Positions 6,462 through 13,500 of a stretch of 14,438 nt of DNA are shown piece after piece. Position 1 is the stretch's first letter; the number at the start of each line of letters is the position of its first letter. This DNA comes from CANLWN01 sp039815505 (GTDB lineage: Bacteria; Bacteroidota; Bacteroidia; Flavobacteriales; Flavobacteriaceae): contig JBCBZE010000047.1 in assembly GCA_039815505.1 (NCBI GenBank), positions 1 to 14,438 on the forward strand, given 5' to 3'. The position numbers and the translations under genes are program-made. A model generated the notes under the pieces. It made no database searches. It had not been told where the DNA came from and saw only the letters and a program-made list of their open reading frames with translations.

Positions 6462-7190
6462 ATGAAGATCATTGCTATGATACCTGCGCGTTATGCCGCA
6501 TCCAGATTTCCTGCAAAATTAATGCAGGATTTAGCGGGAAAACCGGTGATTTTGAGAACTTATGAAGCAGCATTGAACACCGATCTTTTTCATGAAGTTT
6601 ATGTAGTAACGGATAGTCATTTAATCTACGATACCATAACCGCTGCCGGAGGTAAGGCCATAATGAGCATCAAGGAGCATGATTGCGGTAGTGATCGCAT
6701 AGCTGAAGCCATTACCGATATGGAAGTAGATATCATTGTAAACGTTCAGGGAGACGAACCTTTCACGGATAAGGAAAGTCTTTCAGGAGTTTTGGATGTC
6801 TTCAAGAATGATCCGGATTTGGAAATTGACCTAGCTTCCTTAATGACAAAAATCACGGATATAGATGAAATCAATAACCCGAATACCGTAAAGGTAATCG
6901 TGGATAACAGGGATTTTGCCCTTTATTTTTCGCGTTCTCCGATTCCCTACCCAAGAGAAAAGGAAATCCAACCAACCTATTATAAGCACAAGGGAATATA
7001 TGCATTTCGCAAAAGGGCATTGATGGACTTTCAAAGATTACCTATGTTACCTTTGGAGGCCACGGAAAAAATAGAGGCCATTCGCTATTTGGAATATGGA
7101 AAGAAAATAAAAATGGTAGAAACCCAAGTAACCGGGATTGAAATTGATACTCCCGAAGACTTGGAAAGGGCAAAAAAAATATGGAAGTAG
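6462..7190 (+). CDS. kdsB: 3-deoxy-manno-octulosonate cytidylyltransferase
   Basis: It couples CTP with Kdo to make CMP-Kdo, the activated sugar that Kdo transferases attach to lipid A in the cytoplasm-facing inner membrane. The 242-residue product carries the nucleotidyltransferase signature IPARYAASRFPAK (7-19), the ATD/VTD-type pair VVTDS (48-52), SDRIAEA (77-83) and the metal-binding VNVQGDEP (93-100), all in family order, with a normal length. Its last ten bases overlap the start of the next gene. Because a kdnB homologue is two genes downstream, the enzyme may use 8-amino-Kdo, as the Shewanella homologue does; the sequence read here cannot distinguish the two substrates. Confidence 0.96.
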   Translation: MKIIAMIPARYAASRFPAKLMQDLAGKPVILRTYEAALNTDLFHEVYVVTDSHLIYDTITAAGGKAIMSIKEHDCGSDRIAEAITDMEVDIIVNVQGDEPFTDKESLSGVLDVFKNDPDLEIDLASLMTKITDIDEINNPNTVKVIVDNRDFALYFSRSPIPYPREKEIQPTYYKHKGIYAFRKRALMDFQRLPMLPLEATEKIEAIRYLEYGKKIKMVETQVTGIEIDTPEDLERAKKIWK

Positions 7191-7882
7191 ATTTTAGTGA
7201 CATACGGGTAATAGGTTTTGACGCCGATGATACATTATGGGTAAACGAGACCTATTTTAGGGAAGTGGAGGAAAAATTTGCCGATTTTCTGGAACGTTAT
7301 GAAACCAAGAATAAAATAGACCAGGAACTCTTTAAAATGGAGATGAAGAATTTGGGAGTGTACGGTTATGGTATTAAGGGATTTATGCTTTCCATGATAG
7401 AATCCGCCTTGGAAATTTCAAATAATCAAATTTCTCAAGCAACGATTCTGGAAATACTGAATCTTGGTAAAACAATGATAGAGCATCCCGTTGAACTTTT
7501 GGATGGTGTTGAGGAAGTTTTGGAGAAATTAGGGTCTAACTATCGTTTAGTTGTTCTAACTAAGGGCGACCTTTTGGACCAGGAAAGGAAATTGGAAAAA
7601 TCCGGTCTTTCCAAATATTTTCATCATGTAGAGGTGTTGAGCGATAAAAAAGAAGCGAACTATAAACATCTGCTGGACCATTTGGAAATTAACGTTAAAG
7701 AGTTCTTGATGTTGGGGAATTCCTTAAAGTCAGATGTAATGCCAATTGTTAATATTGGTGCGAAAGCGGTACATATTCCCTTTCATACCACATGGAAACA
7801 TGAAGAAGTGCGTATTGAAGAACAAACCAATGATCATCTCACGTTAAACAGGATTACGGATATTTTAAAATACCTGAAATGA
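7181..7882 (+). CDS. HAD-superfamily hydrolase
   Basis: A probable small-molecule phosphatase of the haloacid dehalogenase superfamily with a helical C1 cap (233 residues). Motif I is FDADDT (13-18) with nucleophile D14 and acid/base D16; motif II is the threonine of LTKGD (126-130); motif III is a lysine at about 156-157; motif IV is GNSLKSD (179-185). Residues about 22-105 form the cap. It overlaps kdsB by ten bases and lies four bases before kdnB, which makes a role in Kdo metabolism likely. It is not KdsC, which is a cap-less protein of about 170-190 residues, but it could supply a related phosphatase step. The substrate is unknown. Confidence 0.85.
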   Translation: MEVDFSDIRVIGFDADDTLWVNETYFREVEEKFADFLERYETKNKIDQELFKMEMKNLGVYGYGIKGFMLSMIESALEISNNQISQATILEILNLGKTMIEHPVELLDGVEEVLEKLGSNYRLVVLTKGDLLDQERKLEKSGLSKYFHHVEVLSDKKEANYKHLLDHLEINVKEFLMLGNSLKSDVMPIVNIGAKAVHIPFHTTWKHEEVRIEEQTNDHLTLNRITDILKYLK

Positions 7883-7886
7883 ACTA

Positions 7887-9014
7887 ATGGCAACAGAGCA
7901 ATATCAAAATACGGCCGATATACCTACCAGACCTTTGGAGAAATTCAGAAACTTCCCTATGGTGCCGCGTGTCATATTCGGTAGCGGAAGCTTTAATCAA
8001 TTAGGGGAAATCCTTATGCCGAAACGAAAGCATTCGGAAGCGCCCATTATTTTTTTGGTAGATGATGTTTTTGAGGAAAAAGAACTCTCCAGTAGAATCC
8101 CCGCTATTTTTAACGATCAAATTATTTTCATATCCGCAAAAGAAGAACCTAAGACCGATCAGGTGGACGCCTTGGTCCGAAGGATAAAGAAAGAATATTC
8201 CGAGGTGCCATCCGGGATTGTAGGTATCGGGGGAGGTACTTTATTGGATTTGGCAAAAGCGGTTTCCATTTTATTGACCAATAAAGGAGTTGCGGCGGAG
8301 TATCAAGGATGGGATTTGGTGCGGACACCAGCTATTTATCATGTTGGGGTTCCTACCATAAGTGGTACCGGAGCGGAAGTATCTAGAACTACCGTACTAC
8401 TGGGCCCCCATAAAAAATTGGGGATCAATTCCGATTATACCACTTTTGATCAAGTAGTGTTAGATCCAGAACTTATACAGGACGTACCTTTAAAGCAATG
8501 GTTTTATACGGGAATGGATTGTTTTATCCATTGTATAGAATCGCTTAATGGCACCTATCTAAATGCTTTTAGTCAAAGTTATGGTGAAAAAGCTTTAGAA
8601 CTTTGCAAGGAAGTATATTTAGGTGATTCCAGACCATTTGATACTAGGGATAAACTAATGATGGCCTCTTGGCATGGGGGAATGAGTATCGCCTATTCCC
8701 AGGTGGGAGTGGCACATGCAATGAGCTATGGACTTTCCTATCTGCTGGGAATTAAACATGGGCTTGGAAATTGTCTGGTATTTCAACACTTGGAGGAGTT
8801 TTATCCAGATGGGGTATACCTTTTTGAACAAATGCGAAAAAAGCATGGGATCCTACTTCCAAAAGGGATCTGTGCAAATCTTACCGAAGCTGATTATGAT
8901 ATTATGATTTCAATCGCACTGAGTTTGGAACCGCTCTGGGAGAATGCTTTAGGCAAGGAATGGCGTCATATGATCACCCGCGAAAAACTAAAGTCCATCT
9001 ATCAGAAAATTTAA
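7887..9014 (+). CDS. kdnB: 3-deoxy-alpha-D-manno-octulosonate 8-oxidase (KdnB) family
   Basis: In Shewanella oneidensis KdnB oxidises the C8 alcohol of Kdo to an aldehyde, which the aminotransferase KdnA converts to 8-amino-Kdo. This 375-residue protein has the iron-type alcohol dehydrogenase fold: a nucleotide loop GIGGGTLLDLAKA (113-125), the PTISGTGAEVS block (156-166), and metal ligands D211 and H215 (GMDCFIHCIES) with H277 and H291 spaced 14 apart (VAHAMSYG... KHGLGNC). The segments YQGWDLV (139-145), GINSDYTTFDQ (179-189) and QWFYTGMD (204-211) match what I recall of KdnB rather than of general alcohol dehydrogenases. It follows the HAD gene by four bases in a unit with kdsB. No kdnA lies within the window. 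Confidence 0.85.
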   Translation: MATEQYQNTADIPTRPLEKFRNFPMVPRVIFGSGSFNQLGEILMPKRKHSEAPIIFLVDDVFEEKELSSRIPAIFNDQIIFISAKEEPKTDQVDALVRRIKKEYSEVPSGIVGIGGGTLLDLAKAVSILLTNKGVAAEYQGWDLVRTPAIYHVGVPTISGTGAEVSRTTVLLGPHKKLGINSDYTTFDQVVLDPELIQDVPLKQWFYTGMDCFIHCIESLNGTYLNAFSQSYGEKALELCKEVYLGDSRPFDTRDKLMMASWHGGMSIAYSQVGVAHAMSYGLSYLLGIKHGLGNCLVFQHLEEFYPDGVYLFEQMRKKHGILLPKGICANLTEADYDIMISIALSLEPLWENALGKEWRHMITREKLKSIYQKI

Positions 9015-9072
9015 GCTTACATTCGTAGCTAATTAACTAGTTTTCGAAACATAAGGGTCATGTTTGTATGGC

Positions 9073-9660
9073 ATGTTCCACAAGTGGGTCAAAAGGTATA
9101 AAACGTACACCAAAAAACACATGCACTATCTTGCCAAGTTTATTTACTTTAAACTATTGCGATGGAAACTAGTAGGTTCGTTTCCCGAATTGGATAAGTT
9201 TATAATTATAGTAGTGCCCCATACGAGTTGGGTGGATTTTTTCTTAGGACTTTTAGTCCGAAGGGTTTGGAACGAGGAAATCAATTATATCGCAAAAAAA
9301 AGTCTTTTCGATACGCCTTTTGGATGGTATTTTAAATGGATGGGAGGCGCCCCTATAGACCGCAGTAAAAGCAACGATACCGTTCAAGCAATTGCCGATA
9401 TTTTCAATGGAAGGAAAAAATTTAGATTGGCTTTATCTCCTGAGGGTACTCGAAAAAAAGTAACCGAATGGAAAACAGGGTTTTATTATATTGCAAAGGC
9501 CGCTAAGGTTCCTATTGTGATGGTTGCATTTGACTATGGAGGCAAGCAGATCAAAATCTCAAAACCTCATATTCCTACGGAAGATAAAGCAAAGGATTTT
9601 AAAACCTATACATCCTTTTTTAAAGGGGTTATTGGCAAAGTACCGGAATATAGTTTCTAA
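9073..9660 (+). CDS. PlsC-type lysophospholipid acyltransferase
   Basis: A member of the glycerolipid acyltransferase family, expected to add an acyl chain to a lysophospholipid or a related acceptor at the inner membrane. From the ATG at 9073 (195 residues) the catalytic HTSWVD (H50, D55, an HX4D motif), GAPIDR (92-97) and SPEGTR (122-127) are present in family order. A TTG nine bases earlier, at 9064, would extend it by three residues, but ATG is the better start. The segment 42-60 is hydrophobic and there are many basic residues near the N-terminus, which suits a monotopic membrane protein. It is 58 bases behind kdnB and closes the plus-strand run. It is shorter than the E. coli PlsC (about 245 residues), so a different acceptor is possible. 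Confidence 0.88.
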   Translation: MFHKWVKRYKTYTKKHMHYLAKFIYFKLLRWKLVGSFPELDKFIIIVVPHTSWVDFFLGLLVRRVWNEEINYIAKKSLFDTPFGWYFKWMGGAPIDRSKSNDTVQAIADIFNGRKKFRLALSPEGTRKKVTEWKTGFYYIAKAAKVPIVMVAFDYGGKQIKISKPHIPTEDKAKDFKTYTSFFKGVIGKVPEYSF

Positions 9661-10154
9661 GTTTTATTGATAATTTTTGCAGGCTTTTCCTCTTCTTTTT
9701 TCTTTGAATTTCCTGGAAAGACCAAATTGGTGCTAGAATAGGTAGTACCAAAGGTAGCCGCCGCGGAGTACACCTGTTCTATGGCGTCGGATACTTGATA
9801 GTCCGATAGTTCTCTCAATGGGTGAATGAATACGGACCAAATAATTTCATCACTTAGTGCGTATTTCACATCCAAGGCCGAGTGAAAATTTGCCACCAGT
9901 GCATTTAAAAGCGCTTCATCCTTTACCTCTTCCCGCTCAATGATGGGTGAAATAATACGCATTCTATTCGCATTTTGATCATACACACATATCATCATCC
10001 GGTCCTGAACCAAAAATTGAATTGAATTCCCCTTTTTTTGAAGTGTATCGGATACTTGCGTGATAATTTCTTCCAATTTCTCAGGGGTCATTTCTTGAGC
10101 GGAAACTATACCGACCAAAAAGAGGCATACAAGGGAAATGATAGTTTTAAACAT
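9657..10154 (-). CDS. Small secreted protein of unknown function
   Basis: I do not recognise this gene with certainty. The 165-residue product has a signal peptide (residues 1-19, hydrophobic core 5-17, SerAla at the cleavage site before Q20), so it is exported. The mature part shows alternating strands and helices: QDRMMICVYDQNANRMRI (50-67) looks like two strands, and a helical segment (79-97), a strand pair (102-113) and another helix (119-135) follow. That order loosely recalls YbjN/type III chaperone-like folds, but this is only a resemblance. The C-terminus is a lysine/glutamate-rich tail. Its stop codon shares four bases (9657-9660) with the stop of the convergent acyltransferase. The gene faces away from the nuclease gene. 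Confidence 0.8.
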   Translation of the reverse strand: MFKTIISLVCLFLVGIVSAQEMTPEKLEEIITQVSDTLQKKGNSIQFLVQDRMMICVYDQNANRMRIISPIIEREEVKDEALLNALVANFHSALDVKYALSDEIIWSVFIHPLRELSDYQVSDAIEQVYSAAATFGTTYSSTNLVFPGNSKKKEEEKPAKIINKT

Positions 10155-10200
10155 AATAAAGGGGGTTTCAAGATTAGTCGATAGTGATTTTAGTAATTTA

Positions 10201-10208
10201 CAAATAAA
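10201..10208 (-). promoter_or_regulatory. Possible -7 box of the secreted-protein gene
   Basis: The minus strand reads TTTATTTG, matching TAnnTTTG in five of the six fixed positions, about 45 bases before the ATG at 10154. No clear -33 element was found, so support is weak. Confidence 0.3.
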
Positions 10209-10425
10209 TCATCATATTATTTTTCTGTTAAAAAAAAGCTATTTAAAAACTGACGGCATAATCAAAAATACACTGTATCTGAATGCGCTGGGAGTAATGG
10301 ACGCCTACTAATATTACTACAAGGTTAAAATTTATTTAAGTTACTGATCGGCCCTAGTAAAAAAAAATCTTTCCCCATATGTTCGTCTAGTTTTCTATCC
10401 CAAATAAACTTTCCCATGGCTACGG

Positions 10426-10459
10426 TTGAACCAAAACCAGACCTTGATGATTAATTTTC
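10426..10459 (+). promoter_or_regulatory. Possible promoter of the nuclease gene
   Basis: TTG (10426-10428) followed after 23 bases by TAATTTTC (10452-10459) resembles the TTG/TAnnTTTG pattern with one mismatch. It would give a leader of roughly 125-130 bases that includes the 10511-10530 hairpin. A second weak box, TAGTTTTC at 10388-10395, lies upstream. Confidence 0.3.
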
Positions 10460-10510
10460 AGACACTAAAGTTTATAGGGGCAAGCTGTTTTGTGAATACT
10501 CCTGGTGTAA

Positions 10511-10530
10511 CGGAAGCCTTTGGACTTCCG
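10511..10530 (+). repeat. Short inverted repeat upstream of the nuclease gene
   Basis: CGGAAG (10511-10516) pairs with CTTCCG (10525-10530), and the inner CC/GG can extend the stem with one bulged A. No T run follows, so it is not an intrinsic terminator. If transcribed it would be a small hairpin about 60 bases before the ATG; a role is unknown. Confidence 0.45.
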
Positions 10531-10592
10531 GTACTTCCATATCGTCGGTCAACTAAAAAATTTAGCACTATAACCTTTAATAATCCCACATT

Positions 10593-13500
10593 ATGAAAAA
10601 AATTACTTCAGTATTGTTTATGGTATCACTTTTCTTGTCGTCGGTTTCGCTGTCTGCTCAAGAACTTATTATTTCGGAAGTGGTAGATGCAACCCTTCCG
10701 GGAGGTCTGCCCAAATTTGTTGAGCTCACCAACATAGGGGATGTACCTATTGATTTATCCGAATTTTCCATTGGAAATTTCAGTAATGGCGGCACAACCT
10801 TGGGAGGAGGGACTTCAACGGTTTTATCGGGGAGCTTGGCCCCCTCGGAATCTTATGTGATAAGTTATGAAAACGGGGATGGTCCCGGATCCGGAAGCTT
10901 TTTTAATACCTATGGTTTTGATCTGGACAACTTTGATTTAGGTTCGTTCATCAACGGTGACGATGTTATTGCCCTGTTCCAAGGACCCGCAACGGGTGAC
11001 GGTAGCGATGCTACCTTAATAGACCTTTATGGTGTAATTGGTGTTAACGGTGATGATGAGGTATGGGATTACACAGATGGTTTTGGGGTACGGAACACCA
11101 ACGTTACGTCCCCTAACGCAAGTTTCACTCCCGCTGAATGGAGTTTTGGAGCGGCAAACTCTTTGGAAACAGGGGACGACGTTACAGAACTGGCCTTGAT
11201 TTTGGCAAATACGACCCCAGGTACCTTTGGGGATATTGCACCCTTGGGAACAACCTTGTCCATTGCCGCAGATAATGCTGTACGGGCCGAAGGAGATACC
11301 GGCACTACGGATTTTACGTTTATAGTAACACGCTCTGGGGATGTTGTCGGAACAACCAATGTGGATTTTGGCGTAACCGGTGATGTGGATGCATCCGACT
11401 TTGGCGGAACTTTACCGTCTGGCACCCTAAGTTTTATGCCAGAACAAACAAGCCAGACCATTACCGTGTCGGTTTCGGGAGACACCGAGGATGAATCGGA
11501 CGAAATGTTTACGGTTACTTTATCCAATGCGACGAACGGCGCAACCATCCAGACGGCCTCAGCGGATGGTATCGTACAAAATGATGATAGCCCAGGGGGG
11601 GCGGTCTCTATCGTAATCAACGAAATACTTTTTGACCCGGCCCCCGATTTGCCCGGAGATGCTAATGGAGATGGAACGCGAGATGGATCTGAGGATGAGT
11701 TTATAGAGCTGGTCAATATGGGTGCCGACCCGCTGGATATCTCGGGTTGGACAATTTCCGATTTGGTCCAGGTACGGCATACATTTCCTACCAATACCAT
11801 TTTAAATCCAATGCAGGCCATAGTAGTTTTTGGTGGTGGAACACCCGTAGGAAGCTTTAGTGGCGCAGTTGTACAAACGGCCAGCGGCGGTTTTCTTGGA
11901 CTTAACAATGGCGGAGATACTGTAACCCTTAATAATGGTACTGCCGATATTGCAATGGAGGCTTATAGCAATACTATCGCTGATGAGTCTACTACCAGAG
12001 ACCCGGACTTGACTGGAAGTTTTATAGGACATTCTTCCGCCTCAAGTTCCGGTGGGGCGCTTTTTTCCCCAGGAACACGGATTGATGGAACTCCGTTCTC
12101 AGGAAATAGCATACCCTTGCCCTCCTTGGTTTTCAATGAACTACGTATTTCTTCATCGGGAGCATCGGATGATGATAGTAACTATCTGGAAATCTTTGGA
12201 AATCCAAACGTAAGTTTGGACGGATTGTCCTTAGTAGCCATTTCCGGTGAATTTGCGCCCGGACAAGTGGATTTTGTGTTTGACCTTACAGGATTCTCAA
12301 CAGATGCCAATGGTTTTTTCCTATTGGCCAATCCAACGATTACCAGTGCAATTCCCCAAGCCGAATTGGAAGGCACGGATGTAACGTCCGATTTTGATTT
12401 CTTTGGTTCACCTTCATCCTTTCTAATTGTCTCGGGTTTCACTGCCCCTCAGGGAACGGACTTGGATAGTAATGATGACGGTATCTTCGATAGCGATATA
12501 GGAATGGTAATCGATGCAGTTTCACTTGTAGATGGCGATGCCAATACAGATGTAAATTATGGTACATTGATTTTAGGACCTGACAGCAACGGATTCCCAC
12601 CTGCAGGTATCGCCCGTGATATCGATGGTACGGGGAGTTATGTACAATTGGTTTTTAATGATCTTTCGGCGGATACCCCGGGCTTTACCAACGTTCCGGA
12701 TGTAGTGGAACCAGGGGAAATTACTGAAATATATACCATACAGGGAGAGGGGCATACTTCGCCCTTGCTGAACAATACTGTAACGACCACGGGAATTGTA
12801 ACCGTAGTGGATACTAACGGGTTTTACCTTCAGGACCCCTTGGGAGATGACAATATTGCGACCTCGGACGCTATTTTTGTATTTACTGGCGGTGCACCAA
12901 CCGTAACTGTGGGAGATGAATTACAAGTAACGGGTACCGTGGACGAATTCTTTCCGGGAGGTGTTGGAAGCCGTAACTTGTCCACCACGCAAATAAGTAA
13001 CCCTTCGATTTCCACTACGAATGCTGGCGTCGCTTTGCCCGTGGCGCAGATAATAGGCTCAAGTGGTAGGGTACCTCCCACCCAAAATATCGATGACGAT
13101 GCCTTTGGAGCATTTGAACCAACAACGGATGGTATCGACTTTTTTGAATCCATGGAGGCTATGCTGGTTACTGCCGAAGATGTAGTTGCCATAGCCCCGA
13201 CCAATGGATTCGGGGAAATATTTACAGTGGTTAATCAAGGCTTGGGGGCTTCCGTAATAAGTGAACGTGGAACTTTAAATATAAGCCCGGATGATTTTAA
13301 CCCAGAAAAAATACAGATAGATGAGGACACGGGTATTTTGGATTTTGATCTGCCCCTTGTAAATGTTGGCGCAACCCTTGGTAACGTGACCGGTGTTATG
13401 GGCTATAGTTTTGGGAATTTTGAAATATTACCGACCGTTGATTTCAGCGCAAATGTGCAGAATCCAACCTTGAATCCCGAAACTACCTCATTAGTGGGTA

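Larger units (their letters stand above)
10155..10592. other. 438-base gap without a gene
   Basis: I found no credible coding frame here. The gap separates the minus-strand secreted protein from the plus-strand nuclease, so it should hold the promoters of both. It contains A/T-rich tracts, a short hairpin at 10511-10530 and weak matches to -7 boxes. Its length and moderate G+C in the right half suggest a long leader for the nuclease or a decayed gene. Confidence 0.6.

Noticed and set aside
9038..9045. TAGTTTTC as a separate promoter for the acyltransferase gene.
   Set aside because: One mismatch to the -7 box and no -33 element at the right distance; the gene can be served by the operon promoter.
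9064..9072. TTG start three codons upstream for the acyltransferase.
   Set aside because: An ATG follows directly in frame and the extra three residues add nothing recognisable.
10416..10454. A 12-codon open frame (MATVEPKPDLDD) in the gap before the nuclease.
   Set aside because: Too short to separate from chance, with no ribosome-binding context or conservation that can be seen.
10511..10530. Hairpin considered as an intrinsic terminator.
   Set aside because: No run of T follows the stem and no gene on the plus strand ends nearby.
11069..11908. A 279-residue open frame on the minus strand.
   Set aside because: It lies wholly inside the nuclease gene in the opposite direction, is rich in S, P, T and V without any recognisable motif, and is a by-product of the nuclease's codon pattern.
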